From JANQIO01 sp965601975 (lineage in GTDB: Bacteria; Pseudomonadota; Gammaproteobacteria; Pseudomonadales; Halieaceae): DNA of 64,000 nucleotides. The DNA lies in contig OZ271856.1 in assembly GCA_965601975.1 (NCBI GenBank), forward strand, positions 682,001 through 746,000, read 5' to 3'. The notes under the pieces were generated by a model that saw only the letters and a program-made list of their open reading frames with translations, did no database searches and had not been told where the DNA came from. Shown here in pieces: positions 17,754 to 26,860 of this stretch; within the stretch, counting starts at the first letter, position 1, and each line of letters opens with the position of its first letter. The translations under genes were made by a program, and so were the position numbers.

Positions 17754-18377
17754 TCAGGACCGGCGGTTGAATTCCGCCAGCGCGCGACGAATCTTTTTTT
17801 CCTGCCGTCCCAGGGTAAAACTGTCCCAGCGCCGCCGCCACCGGGACCGCGGCACTGTGGGTGCTGCATCGGTCCAGGTGAAGTTGCCGGGCTCGCAGGA
17901 CGGGCAGCAGTCGGGCACGCTGCGCTGGGTCCACAGGTTGAGTTCGTGCTCCCTGGCGTGCAGGTAGCGTTCCAGGGAACGGAAGCGCACGACCCGCGCC
18001 GGGTTGCCCGCCACCACCGCCAGCGGTGGGATGACGCCGCTGACCACCGCACCCAGCGACAGCACGGCGCCCTCGCCGATATGCGAGCCCGGGGCAATCA
18101 TTACGTTACGCCCGATCCACACGTTGTCTTCTATCACCACAGGCTTGCGCACGCGGGTAAAGCCGTAGGGGATACAATCTTCCTCGTAGTGATGATTGAT
18201 CGACCAGATCACCGTGTCTTCACCGATGGCGACCTGCCGCCCGAGGGTGACACCGCCGCCGGCCTGGATGGTAATGCGGTGACCCAGGTGGAGGTTCTCG
18301 CTGTAGGAGAGGCCCTCGGGGTTGTCGATGATGACATCGTCCTTGATGCAGACGTTGGTGTCGGGGTTGAAGCTCAT
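17754..18377 (-). CDS. hexapeptide-repeat acyltransferase
   Basis: 207 residues. Left-handed beta-helix repeats run from about residue 10 to 130 (IDNPEGLSYSENLHLGHRIT, VGIGxxV-like turns, VVIEDNVWIGRNVMIAPGSH, IGEGAVLSLGAVVS), ending in PLAVVAGNPARVVR. This is the plan of maltose/serine-type O-acetyltransferases, which trimerise and use acetyl-CoA. A catalytic-type His lies in WSINHHYEEDC. The C-terminal ~70 residues, with DCCPSCEPGNF and a basic end, are an unusual extension. The start overlaps the stop of the sulfotransferase gene by ATGA, so the two are co-transcribed leftward. Confidence 0.87.
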   Translation of the reverse strand: MSFNPDTNVCIKDDVIIDNPEGLSYSENLHLGHRITIQAGGGVTLGRQVAIGEDTVIWSINHHYEEDCIPYGFTRVRKPVVIEDNVWIGRNVMIAPGSHIGEGAVLSLGAVVSGVIPPLAVVAGNPARVVRFRSLERYLHAREHELNLWTQRSVPDCCPSCEPGNFTWTDAAPTVPRSRWRRRWDSFTLGRQEKKIRRALAEFNRRS

Positions 18378-19216
18378 GCCAGGTGCTCGTAGCCCATTCT
18401 CGCGCAGACTTCGCGCAGTTCAGGGTGTATGCATTTGCGCTGGAATTCCTGGATGCGCTCGACCAGAAAGGCCTTGTGCTCGTGCTTCTCAGTGCTGGCG
18501 ACCTTGTGACCAAAGATTTCCAGGGCAAGCTCGGGGGTGTCCAGCCCCAACATGCCGAACACATCGTCCATGTGTTTCTTCGGGTCGCTGACAAGATCTT
18601 CGTAGCGCAGCAGGTAGAGGTTTTCGCCCAGGTCTTCCTCGTGCTCCAGCAGGTAGCGGTACTTGGAAGCCCAGCGCATGAAGCGCTGCCAGACGGCTTT
18701 GCGGAACGTCTGCTCGTCGGCCATGATCTCGTCGGGCTGCTCCCAGGCAGTCAGTCCGCTGGCAATGGTCTCTGCCGGGTTGCGAAACAGGAAGACGAAG
18801 CGAGCGTCCGGGAACAGCTCTCTCAGCATCCAGATGACCCGGTGGCCCTCAAGGTAGCGAATCTCCTTGAAGCCCCAGTGGACCTTGTCAGTATCGACAT
18901 CGCTCGCCAGTAGTGAGAGCAGGAAGCGCTTGTACTCGCTGTGGACGGATTCGGCGGTGAAGCTGTTGACCCAGCAGATGTCCGCCTGCAGGTCGCTCAG
19001 CTCCCCGTGAACCACCTCCGGGGGAATCGCTTTTTCGCTGAACACGAAACGCTGGATATCCTGGGTCTGGGTCAGCCGGTGGTAGGAGTTGGCCAGTGGC
19101 GCCAGGAAACCCTCGTGCTCGCCATACATCACCACCTCCGGGTGCGCGTTCAGTGCGCGCTGCAGCAGGGTGCTTCCGCAGCGACCGCTGCCAAAGAGGA
19201 AAATCGGTGATTTCAT
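18374..19216 (-). CDS. sulfotransferase
   Basis: 280 residues, a single-domain PAPS-dependent sulfotransferase. The 5'-phosphosulfate loop is FGSGRCGSTLLQRAL at the N-terminus, followed by the conserved MYGEHEGF. The 3'-phosphate-binding motif RFVFLFRNPAETIASGL lies near residue 135, and LLRYEDLVSDPKKHMD further on. It is the first gene of a leftward pair with the acyltransferase. It could sulfate the glycan assembled by the surrounding glycosyltransferases; the acceptor is unknown. It is divergent from the GT4 gene at 19295, with a 78-bp shared promoter region. Confidence 0.88.
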   Translation of the reverse strand: MKSPIFLFGSGRCGSTLLQRALNAHPEVVMYGEHEGFLAPLANSYHRLTQTQDIQRFVFSEKAIPPEVVHGELSDLQADICWVNSFTAESVHSEYKRFLLSLLASDVDTDKVHWGFKEIRYLEGHRVIWMLRELFPDARFVFLFRNPAETIASGLTAWEQPDEIMADEQTFRKAVWQRFMRWASKYRYLLEHEEDLGENLYLLRYEDLVSDPKKHMDDVFGMLGLDTPELALEIFGHKVASTEKHEHKAFLVERIQEFQRKCIHPELREVCARMGYEHLA

Positions 19217-19294
19217 TGCGTTCAGGCCAGGGTTACCATCGTTTCAATGGGCGTCGGATTGTAGACGAATTAGCAGGGAGGCTCTAGCCGTAGC

Positions 19295-20386
19295 GTGAGA
19301 ATTGCCGTCGATGCACGCCCGCTGTCGCCGCCGATCACCGGCATCGGCGTCTACACCCGCGCCCTGCTGGAACAGCTGCTGGACAGTGATCACGACTGGC
19401 TCCTGTACAGCGACCGGCCCCTGGTCGAGGGACCCTGGACCGGCCACCCCAGGGTGACGGTGCGGCACGGCAACGCACCGCCCCGCAGCCTGCTCAGTCT
19501 GCTCTACGCCAACGTCCACTTCCTGCGCTGGGCGAAGCGCGACCGCGCACAGGTTTTCTGGTCGCCGCGACATCACCTGCCGTTCCTGCTGCCGCGACGA
19601 CTGCCGGGGGTGGTTACCGTGCACGACCTGCTGTGGCGTCGCTACCCCGACACCATGCCCTGGAGAAACCGCATGCTGGAGCGGGCGGCGATGGCTAGTT
19701 CACTGCGTCGTGCAAGCCACATCATCGCCGTGTCAGATTTTACGGCGGGGGAGCTCGCTCACTTCTATCCCGATACGCCGCAGCGGAGCAGTGTCATCCA
19801 CGAAGCGGGCAGGGACCTGGGCAAACCGGAGGTTGTGGGCTTCGACTTCCCCTACTTCCTGTTTGTGGGTACGGCGGAGCCTCGCAAGAACACGGAGCGC
19901 CTGTTCCGAGCCTTCGCCCGGTTCCTGGCCGGCGGCGAGTACGCGCACTGGCTGGTGTGTGTCGGTGGAACGGGCTGGGGCGACGTTGACCTGGCCCGCG
20001 ACAGTGCGGCGCTGGGAATCCGTGACCGGGTTATCCTGGAAGGCTATGCCAGCGATGAACGGCTGGCCGGGCTGTATTCACGGGCGCAGGCATTGGTGCT
20101 GCCATCCCTGTATGAAGGTTTCGGCCTGCCGGTGGTGGAAGCCATGTCGAACGGTATTCCCGTGATCGTGTCTGACGGGGGAGCGCTGGCCGAGGTGGCG
20201 GGCTCGGCGGGCGTGCTGGTGGATCCGGCGTCCGAGCATTCCATTGCGAGTGCCTTACGCGAACTGGCCACAGATCACGAGCGAAGGCGCGCGCTGGGGG
20301 CCAATGCCCGGGAGCGCTCCGGCGAATTCAGCTGGGCCCGGGCTGCGCGCGAGACCCTGGCATTACTGGAGTCGGCGGGGAGCTGA
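19295..20386 (+). CDS. GT4 family glycosyltransferase (VDARPL type)
   Basis: 363 residues from GTG 19295, with AGGGAG about 14 bp upstream. N-terminal RIAVDARPLSPPITGIGVYT, then VFWSPRHHLPFLL and VTVHDLLWRRYPDTM. The C-terminal donor domain has FLFVGTAEPRKNTERL and the EX7E motif in PSLYEGFGLPVVEAMSNG. This is the mannosyltransferase-like GT4 group often found in O-antigen and exopolysaccharide loci. A clear paralogue lies at 25718-26860. It converges on the two-domain glycosyltransferase gene, stop codons 4 bp apart. Confidence 0.91.
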   Translation: MRIAVDARPLSPPITGIGVYTRALLEQLLDSDHDWLLYSDRPLVEGPWTGHPRVTVRHGNAPPRSLLSLLYANVHFLRWAKRDRAQVFWSPRHHLPFLLPRRLPGVVTVHDLLWRRYPDTMPWRNRMLERAAMASSLRRASHIIAVSDFTAGELAHFYPDTPQRSSVIHEAGRDLGKPEVVGFDFPYFLFVGTAEPRKNTERLFRAFARFLAGGEYAHWLVCVGGTGWGDVDLARDSAALGIRDRVILEGYASDERLAGLYSRAQALVLPSLYEGFGLPVVEAMSNGIPVIVSDGGALAEVAGSAGVLVDPASEHSIASALRELATDHERRRALGANARERSGEFSWARAARETLALLESAGS

Positions 20387-20390
20387 GGCC

Positions 20391-22964
20391 TCAGCCCGCC
20401 TGTGCGGTGTCCGTGTGCTCGGTGATGTCCCGGATGCGGGCAAACAGTCGCGCACCGATGGCCGCCGCCGAGAAGTCGGATTCAATCGATGCCCGAGCTG
20501 CAGCGCCCAGCCTTTCCTTCAGGCCGGACTCCAGGCAGAGACGGCGAATGGCCGCACTCGCCTGGCCCTGGTCGGGCTCTGCCCAGTGCCGCCCGGCTTT
20601 GTAGGGGCCATGGTCCTCGGCGAGTTCCACGACCTGGGCGTCGACCAGCAGCGCGTTGTTGCTGTTCATGAACTCCATATTGCCGGACCAGGCCGTGGCG
20701 ATGCAGACCTTGCCCAGCAGCATGGCTTCGGCCAGGCCAAGGCCAAAACCCTCTGCCCGGTGCAGCGACAGGAAGGCGTCGCAGCTCTGGATCAACCGGT
20801 AGATGGTTTCGCGGTCCAGGTAGCCTTCCACCAGTGAGATATTGCCCTGGCCCGCGATGCGCTGGCGCAGCCGGGCGGCGTGGGCGGGCGTCTTGTCGAG
20901 ATTGCTCACCTTCAGCACCAGGTGCGCGTCGACATCTCCCGACGCGGTCGCGGCGAGGAAGGCGTCGATGGCGGCTTCGGGGTTCTTGCGCTCCGGCACG
21001 CTGAGCGCATCGTACATGCTCAGGAATACGGTGGCGTCGGTGGGCAGCTGGAACGCCGCGCGATCGGCTTCCGGCGCGGGGGAGGCGGGGTGAATGGAGT
21101 GCGGTATGCACACGACCGGGATATCCGCCTTGGCGGCAATGGCTTCCCGGCAAAACTCCGAGGGCACCCAGATCTCGTCCAGCAGTTCGATGGCCGGCAG
21201 CCACTCATCGGGAAACTCCGGGAGTTCCCAGGCCCAGTAGCCGACGTTGTAGTGCCCGCTCAGCACGTCCGCGCCCAGGTGCTCGATGGCGCTGACGGTC
21301 TGGTCCGCGTTGATGTGGAACAGGTTGATGCTGTAGCGGGGCTCCGAGGCCAGGTCGTCGGGTATCTCCGCTTCCATCCGCGAGACGTTGCCGGCGCGGA
21401 AATCCACAACGGCCAGGGGAATACCGGCGGCCAGCAGGTTGTCGATGTTGGAGCGGGCTGACTGGCCGATGCCGCTCTCGGCGCGAACGTAGCCGTACAG
21501 GTTTACGCCCCAGGGCAGCTCGGGGTCTACCCCGGTGCGGGCAACGCTTGCGGCTTCCGGTTCAGCGGCCCCTGCCGGGGACAGGTTCTCCACCAGCCGC
21601 ACGTGCATGCGCTGTCGCACTGCGGCAGGGATCAGCGGCCGCACCAGGTGCCGGTAGCGCCAGGCCACGCGGTACAGCTGGCGGTTCAGCCAGCGGCGCG
21701 CGCGTGTCGTCAGCGCAGCGGGCGGCTCGTCGCTGCCAAGCTGGGACAGGGCGTGGCGTACCGGTTCAATGAAACAGTCGTGAAACTTTGCCTGTTCCGC
21801 AACGCTCTGGACATACCAGTCAGCAAACAGCTTGCCCTGGGCGCCGGCCAGGTCCGGGAAAGCGGCCTGCAGGTCCGGGCGCGCCTGGTAGAGCTTGTAG
21901 CCCAGGCGCGTGATCCAGGGCAACCGCGTACCCTTGAGGGTAATGGGTTCGTTGAGATAGCCCAGGTAGTTGGCGCAGCCGGCGTCCTCGTAGGGATTGT
22001 CGGTGCTGCGTTCCCAGTCGTAGTCCTCCCGGTATATGTAGCGGGCAAAGTCGGGAATGGGGGTACCGTCCGCGAAAAAGCCGTAGGCGTAGGGAATCCG
22101 GGTGACCACGCCGTCGCCGTTGTCGGTGAGCGACTTTGCGTAGTCAGAGCACAGCTGTTCGACTGCCGCCCCGGCGGACTTCTTGGTGTAGCGGTCCTGG
22201 TGTTTGCTCAGGGTAGACGCTGCGCCATTGAATCCGGAGAAGTGGAAAAACAGCAGGGGCTCGCCGTTGACCTCGAAGCTGTCTCCCGCCCGGGTGACCT
22301 GGCGGTGCTTGAGGTTCCAGTAGGCGACGTTCCAGCTCGGGTCGCGATTGATGTAAACGCCCGGGTACATGCCGGGCGCCATATCCACCCACTTCTGGTC
22401 GACGAACAGGCCGCGCTCCAGGTCGACGACGCAATCGGTATAGAGTTTGTCCTCCCACCAGTGGGCGAAGCGCTGCATGTCGGGGGTGTTGCGCAGGCCG
22501 ATGTAGCCCAGGTTGTAGGTGCCGCTGACCAGGATGTTGAGCTCGCTGGGCAGCTTGTCGTCGTCCAGCGGCCCGGTAAGGTGTGGCGTGAGCAGCATCT
22601 GGTGCTCGTCGAGCAGGCCCAGCATCCCGTCCAGGTTCCGGTAGACGCGGATGTCCGGATCGAAGTAGATGACCTTGTCATAGCCATCGTCGAACAGTTT
22701 CGAAATGATGTAGGGCTTGATGGCGGTGTTCAGCTCAAGGATGGTGTAGCGGAAGATGAACTTCTCGATGTCCGGGATATCCAGCGACTTCATCTCCAGG
22801 ACCTGGAAGTTTTCACCGGACAGGTCGACCTCACCGATCTCATCGCACAGCCCCACCAGCCGTTCCGCCCCGGGCGCATGCTGCTCGATACTGTTCATGA
22901 GGGTTCTCGCGTAGTGCAGATAGTTGCGCGAGACGATGGTGAAAATACAGGTCCTGCTACTCAT
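20391..22964 (-). CDS. two-domain glycosyltransferase (GT-A-like plus GT4)
   Basis: 857 residues. The N-terminal ~300 residues are a GT-A nucleotide-diphospho-sugar transferase resembling GT8: CIFTIVSRNYLHYARTLMNS, DKVIYFDPDIRVYRNL with the DxD, and FHFSGFNG near 265. A linker of about 180 residues follows. The C-terminal ~370 residues are a GT-B GT4 module (LPWGVNLYGYVRAESGIGQS, LSMYDALSVPERKNPEAAI, SLHRAEGFGLGLAEAMLLG with EX7E). One chain therefore carries two catalytic folds and may add alternating sugars, as dual-domain polysaccharide polymerases do. It overlaps the upstream sulfotransferase-coiled-coil gene by 8 bp. Confidence 0.87.
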   Translation of the reverse strand: MSSRTCIFTIVSRNYLHYARTLMNSIEQHAPGAERLVGLCDEIGEVDLSGENFQVLEMKSLDIPDIEKFIFRYTILELNTAIKPYIISKLFDDGYDKVIYFDPDIRVYRNLDGMLGLLDEHQMLLTPHLTGPLDDDKLPSELNILVSGTYNLGYIGLRNTPDMQRFAHWWEDKLYTDCVVDLERGLFVDQKWVDMAPGMYPGVYINRDPSWNVAYWNLKHRQVTRAGDSFEVNGEPLLFFHFSGFNGAASTLSKHQDRYTKKSAGAAVEQLCSDYAKSLTDNGDGVVTRIPYAYGFFADGTPIPDFARYIYREDYDWERSTDNPYEDAGCANYLGYLNEPITLKGTRLPWITRLGYKLYQARPDLQAAFPDLAGAQGKLFADWYVQSVAEQAKFHDCFIEPVRHALSQLGSDEPPAALTTRARRWLNRQLYRVAWRYRHLVRPLIPAAVRQRMHVRLVENLSPAGAAEPEAASVARTGVDPELPWGVNLYGYVRAESGIGQSARSNIDNLLAAGIPLAVVDFRAGNVSRMEAEIPDDLASEPRYSINLFHINADQTVSAIEHLGADVLSGHYNVGYWAWELPEFPDEWLPAIELLDEIWVPSEFCREAIAAKADIPVVCIPHSIHPASPAPEADRAAFQLPTDATVFLSMYDALSVPERKNPEAAIDAFLAATASGDVDAHLVLKVSNLDKTPAHAARLRQRIAGQGNISLVEGYLDRETIYRLIQSCDAFLSLHRAEGFGLGLAEAMLLGKVCIATAWSGNMEFMNSNNALLVDAQVVELAEDHGPYKAGRHWAEPDQGQASAAIRRLCLESGLKERLGAAARASIESDFSAAAIGARLFARIRDITEHTDTAQAG

Positions 22965-24366
22965 GTTTCCCGCTTTGTCCTTTCAGTATTCTGCTCAGCC
23001 GTATGAAGAACCGGAACCTGTGCTCGAGCTCGGCGATGTACGCGCTCTTGCTTTCAAGTTCGGCGTTCAGGGACTGGGCGTAGGCTTCCCGTCGCGCCAC
23101 GTCTTCCTCGTGGGCGGCCACAAACTCCTCGTGGCCTGCACGCTCCTCATGCAGCGCCGCCTGCAGTGACGCCAGCTCACTGTCTTTCTGCTCGACGGCG
23201 GTGCTGAGAGATTCGACGTACCGGGCACGCTCTTCGAGATCCGCACGCAGCGCTTTCAGCTCCGATTCCGTAAATGCCTCTCGATGTTTCATTTCCGCTT
23301 CGAGTGACTCAATGAACTCTGCCTTTGTCTCGATATCCGCATCGCGGGCCGCCATTTCCTGTTCGAGGCTCGAGGCATAGGCCTGCCGCTCTTCCAGCTC
23401 CTGCTCCATCGCCACGATGTAGCTGCGGCCGGTCTCCAGCTCCCGCTCCATGGAGCCCGCATACTGCTTGGCGTCCTGCGCCTGCTCAAATAGCTGCCGC
23501 TCCCTGGCGCTGGCAAGCGCCTCCTCTGAGAGGCTCTCAGGTTCGACAGACTGCCGCGACAGATCACTTTCCAGTTGTGCCAGTTGCTCCGCCAGGGGCA
23601 GGAGGTCTGCCGCGTACCAGGCCGGTACTTCCTTATGACCCGCGCTCAGCAGTTCGTAGAGCGAGGTGCTGGCGTCGTTGGGGAGGTTTTCCTTGTGGTG
23701 CCTGAGGGCCGGGTTTACCAGGCCGACGTCCGCGCTGGCCAGTGTGAGGCCGCAGGTATCGGCCAGTTCCCCCAGGACGCGCTCGGGTTCCTGCATCACG
23801 GTCTCGTAGCTGGTCCGGTAAAGCGGGATTCCTTCGCAGTGCGCGATCATATCCAGGTTGTAGCGCAGCCAGAGCGCGCGCCCGTGCGCCTGCCCCAGGC
23901 TGTCTCGCTTTGCGAGGGATGCAACCACCTCCGGCGCCGGGCGAACGATACTGGCACAGGCGAGGTCCACCTGCAGTTCCTTGCACAGGTCCCGCCACAG
24001 GGGTAGAAGACGGCACAGGCGCGGGTCCTTGATACAGAGCGGGCGCTCGCCGTCGAACTCTTCTTCCAACAGTGCTTTCAGCTCACTGCGAAAGGCCTCG
24101 ACATCCTCGCTCTGCTGCCAGCCCTCGGGCAATTCGGCAAAGGAAGACCAGGTCTGGCCCAGCGAGTTGAGCAGCTGCTCGTGGAGGGCCACGATGCGCG
24201 CATTCTCATGAAACCCGCTGGGGTTGTCCTCAGCGGCCTCCATGATCGACTTCCCCAGGTCCAGCCCGGCGTTCGACAGCAGTCCGCTCAGCAGCGACGT
24301 GCCGCTGCGGTGCATGCCCAGCACCAGCAGGATGCGGCCAGGCGAACCTGGCTTACTGGCTGGCAT
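22957..24366 (-). CDS. sulfotransferase with long C-terminal coiled coil
   Basis: 469 residues. The N-terminal ~240 residues are a sulfotransferase domain with phosphosulfate loop LGMHRSGTSLLSGLLS (about 15-30), FHENARIVALHEQLL and DPRLCRLLPLWRDL. From about 255 to 450 the chain is an uninterrupted charged coiled coil built of diverged units such as YIVAMEQELEERQA and YASSLEQEMAARDA, ending in a short basic tail. Relatives of the catalytic part occur in O-antigen and capsule loci. The coil resembles in style the chain-length ruler of WbdD, though that enzyme is a kinase/methyltransferase. It is the first gene of the leftward pair with the two-domain glycosyltransferase. Confidence 0.84.
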   Translation of the reverse strand: MPASKPGSPGRILLVLGMHRSGTSLLSGLLSNAGLDLGKSIMEAAEDNPSGFHENARIVALHEQLLNSLGQTWSSFAELPEGWQQSEDVEAFRSELKALLEEEFDGERPLCIKDPRLCRLLPLWRDLCKELQVDLACASIVRPAPEVVASLAKRDSLGQAHGRALWLRYNLDMIAHCEGIPLYRTSYETVMQEPERVLGELADTCGLTLASADVGLVNPALRHHKENLPNDASTSLYELLSAGHKEVPAWYAADLLPLAEQLAQLESDLSRQSVEPESLSEEALASARERQLFEQAQDAKQYAGSMERELETGRSYIVAMEQELEERQAYASSLEQEMAARDADIETKAEFIESLEAEMKHREAFTESELKALRADLEERARYVESLSTAVEQKDSELASLQAALHEERAGHEEFVAAHEEDVARREAYAQSLNAELESKSAYIAELEHRFRFFIRLSRILKGQSGKHE

Positions 24367-24432
24367 GGTGCCTCGAGGAAAGGTTCATGGACTGTCGTTT
24401 GAAGGCCTGTGAATGGGCGCGGATGGTAAACG

Positions 24433-24438
24433 ATTATA
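24433..24438 (-). promoter_or_regulatory. possible -10 of the leftward sulfotransferase operon
   Basis: TATAAT on the minus strand, about 67 bp upstream of the 24366 start. No good -35 is visible, so this is tentative. Confidence 0.3.
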
Positions 24439-24500
24439 CAGGGTGGCACTAGCGGCGATATCCAGTGGCCGTTTCACGAAATATGTCACCAAATGGCATT

Positions 24501-24529
24501 TTGCCTTGCCCTTTCAGCCCGGGGATAAT
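24501..24529 (+). promoter_or_regulatory. putative sigma-70 promoter for 24556-28106
   Basis: TTGCCT (24501-24506), 17-bp spacer, GATAAT (24524-24529). It lies just upstream of the GT4 start at 24556, inside the 189-bp divergent region shared with the leftward sulfotransferase gene. Confidence 0.5.
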
Positions 24530-24555
24530 GACGCTTTGAGAAGCATGCGTTGTCG

Positions 24556-25713
24556 ATGAAAGTCCTCCACGTCTACCGCACCTATTTCCCGGATTCGCAG
24601 GGTGGCCTCGAAGAGGTGATTCGCCAGATCTGCCTGAACACCCGGGACAGCGGTATCGAAAGCCGGGTGTTCACCCTCAGCCCCGATCCCAGCCCGGCGA
24701 CTATTGAGGTCCCGGAGGGTCTTGTTGTGCGCGCCAAACAGAGCTTCGAAATCGCGTCCTGTGGTTTCACCTTCAGCGGCATTGCGGAGTTTCGTCGCCA
24801 GGCAGCCTGGGCAGACGTGGTGCACTATCACTTTCCCTGGCCCTATGCCGATATCCTGCATGCGGCTGCCGGCCATCCCGCGCCGGCGGTGGTGACCTAC
24901 CACTCGGATATCGTGCGGCAAAAGGCGCTGGCCTTCCTGTACCGGCCGCTGATGAATCATTTCCTCGACAGCGTCGACAGGATTGTGGCGACGTCTCCGA
25001 ATTATTTTGCCACCAGCGACGTGCTCAGCCGGTACAGCGACAAGGTGGACATCGTCCCAATCGGCATCGACAGCGATTCCTACCCGGAACTCGCGCCGGA
25101 CAGCCCGGAGTTTCGCCGGGTCGAGGCCGATTACGGCCGCGGCTTTTTCCTGTTTGTCGGTGTACTGCGTTACTACAAGGGCTTGCACATCCTGCTCGAC
25201 GCCATGCGCGATGCAGCCTATGAAGTGGTCATTGTCGGTTCCGGGCCCGTCGAGCAGGCACTGCGCCGGCAGGCGCGTGAACTCGGGCTCACTAACGTCC
25301 GCTTCTGCGGCTACGTCGAGGACACGGTAAAGATGGCCCTGTTCCGGCTGTGTCGCAGCGTGGTCTTCCCCTCGTACCTGCGCTCCGAGGCATTCGGCGT
25401 CACCCTGCTGGAGGGCGCCATGTGTGGAAAGCCGCTGATATCGGCCGAAGTCGGGTCGGGTACCAGCCATATCAACGTCGACCGGCAGACCGGGCTGGTG
25501 GTCACGCCGGGGTGTTCGCGTTCCCTGCGTGAAGCCATGGATCACCTGTACGGGCATCGCGCCGAGGCTGAGGCCATGGGGCAGCGCGCCAGGCTGCGCT
25601 ATGAAGAGCTGTTTACCGGCGTGGCCATGGGCAAGCGCTACAGTGAAGTCTACCGGGACGTCGTGCAGGAGCACGGCGCCCAGTCGCGCCTGGCTCTCGG
25701 TCGAACGGAATAA
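24556..25713 (+). CDS. GT4 family glycosyltransferase
   Basis: 385 residues from ATG 24556; a TTG two codons upstream is less likely. MKVLHVYRTYFPDSQGGLEE is the typical N-terminal glycine loop. HYHFPWPYAD, VTYHSDIVRQ and ATSPNYFATSD follow. The donor domain has FLFVGVLRYYKGLHILL and SYLRSEAFGVTLLEGAMCG with the EX7E glutamates. It is similar in style to the GT4 at 13683. Cytoplasmic retaining sugar transferase; donor and acceptor unknown. It is followed after 4 bp by another GT4 gene. Confidence 0.91.
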   Translation: MKVLHVYRTYFPDSQGGLEEVIRQICLNTRDSGIESRVFTLSPDPSPATIEVPEGLVVRAKQSFEIASCGFTFSGIAEFRRQAAWADVVHYHFPWPYADILHAAAGHPAPAVVTYHSDIVRQKALAFLYRPLMNHFLDSVDRIVATSPNYFATSDVLSRYSDKVDIVPIGIDSDSYPELAPDSPEFRRVEADYGRGFFLFVGVLRYYKGLHILLDAMRDAAYEVVIVGSGPVEQALRRQARELGLTNVRFCGYVEDTVKMALFRLCRSVVFPSYLRSEAFGVTLLEGAMCGKPLISAEVGSGTSHINVDRQTGLVVTPGCSRSLREAMDHLYGHRAEAEAMGQRARLRYEELFTGVAMGKRYSEVYRDVVQEHGAQSRLALGRTE

Positions 25714-25717
25714 TCCT

Positions 25718-26860
25718 GTGCGCATTGCGGTTGACGCCCGGCCGTTGGCGGCGCCCCTAACGGGGATTGGCCGCTACACACGCGCCCTGCTGGAAGCCAT
25801 GGTGGAGCGCGGTCACCAGTGGTTCCTCTACAGCGATCGACCCCTGCACGTGTCGGTGCCCGAGAATCCCAGGCTGTGGGTACGCCACGGCGATGCCGTC
25901 GGCGGGACTCCCGGCAGCCTGCGCTGGGCCCAGTGGCAATATCAGCGCTGGGCGGTACAGGACGTAGTCGACCTGTTCTGGTCCCCGCGGCACCACCTGC
26001 CGCTACTGCTGAACCGGCGCATCGCCTCGGTCGTCACCATACACGACCTGGTCTGGCGCCAGTTCCCCGAAACCATGCGCCCCAAGAACCTGTGGCTGGA
26101 GCGGGCCCTGATGGGGCCGTCTATTCGCGTGGCGGATCGGATCATCTGCGTGTCCCGCTTTACCGCCAGCGAGGTCTCCCGTTACTACCCATCCGCGGTC
26201 GGGAAGTGCCAGGTCATTCACGAGGCGGCGGAGCAGGACATCGCCGTGAGTCCCTATAACGCCGACCTGCCTGCGGAGTATCTGCTGTTTGTCGGGACCC
26301 TGGAACCGCGCAAGAACCTGCCGCGCCTGCTGCGAGCCTATGCGACCCTGAAAGAGGATGCGGCGGTGCCGCCGCTGGTGATCGTCGGCGGTGGCGGCTG
26401 GGGCGGCGAGGACCTGCCCAGCGTGGTCGATTCGCTGGACCTGGGCTCGCGCGTGCATTTGTGCGGCTACGTCTCCGACGCCGAGTTGCAGGCCATCTAC
26501 GCGGGCGCCCGCTGCCTGCTCATGCCGTCACTGTACGAGGGCTTCGGGCTGCCGGTGCTGGAGGCCATGCAGCACGGGGTGCCCGCGATAGCCTCTTCCA
26601 CCAGCTCCCTGCCTGAAGTGGTCGGCGACGCGGGTGTACTGGTGAATCCCTACTCGGAAAAGGAACTGGCGTCGGCCATCACCAGAATCGTGCACGAGCC
26701 GGGCCTGCACGAGGATCTCTCGCGGCGAGCGTCAGCGCGAACCGAACAGTTCTCCTGGCAGCGAGCGGCGGAAGAGACCCTGGCGCTGTTCGAATCCACC
26801 CTGGCCGAACACCGGCCTCGCTCCTACAAGTACCGCGCCCTGGAAGAGTCCGTTGACTGA
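25718..26860 (+). CDS. GT4 family glycosyltransferase (VDARPL type, paralogue of 19295)
   Basis: 380 residues from GTG 25718; the open frame extends upstream only as a shadow of the previous gene. The N-terminus RIAVDARPLAAPLTGIGRYT, LFWSPRHHLPLLL and VTIHDLVWRQFPETM match the protein at 19295 almost phrase by phrase, so the two arose by duplication. Donor-site motif PSLYEGFGLPVLEAMQHG. It overlaps the ampG-like gene by 8 bp. Confidence 0.91.
   Translation: MRIAVDARPLAAPLTGIGRYTRALLEAMVERGHQWFLYSDRPLHVSVPENPRLWVRHGDAVGGTPGSLRWAQWQYQRWAVQDVVDLFWSPRHHLPLLLNRRIASVVTIHDLVWRQFPETMRPKNLWLERALMGPSIRVADRIICVSRFTASEVSRYYPSAVGKCQVIHEAAEQDIAVSPYNADLPAEYLLFVGTLEPRKNLPRLLRAYATLKEDAAVPPLVIVGGGGWGGEDLPSVVDSLDLGSRVHLCGYVSDAELQAIYAGARCLLMPSLYEGFGLPVLEAMQHGVPAIASSTSSLPEVVGDAGVLVNPYSEKELASAITRIVHEPGLHEDLSRRASARTEQFSWQRAAEETLALFESTLAEHRPRSYKYRALEESVD

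Noticed and set aside
21603..23006. 467-codon plus-strand open frame within the two-domain glycosyltransferase
   Set aside because: The minus strand carries the GT motifs, with DxD and EX7E sites; the plus-strand translation is low-complexity Val/Gly/Gln.
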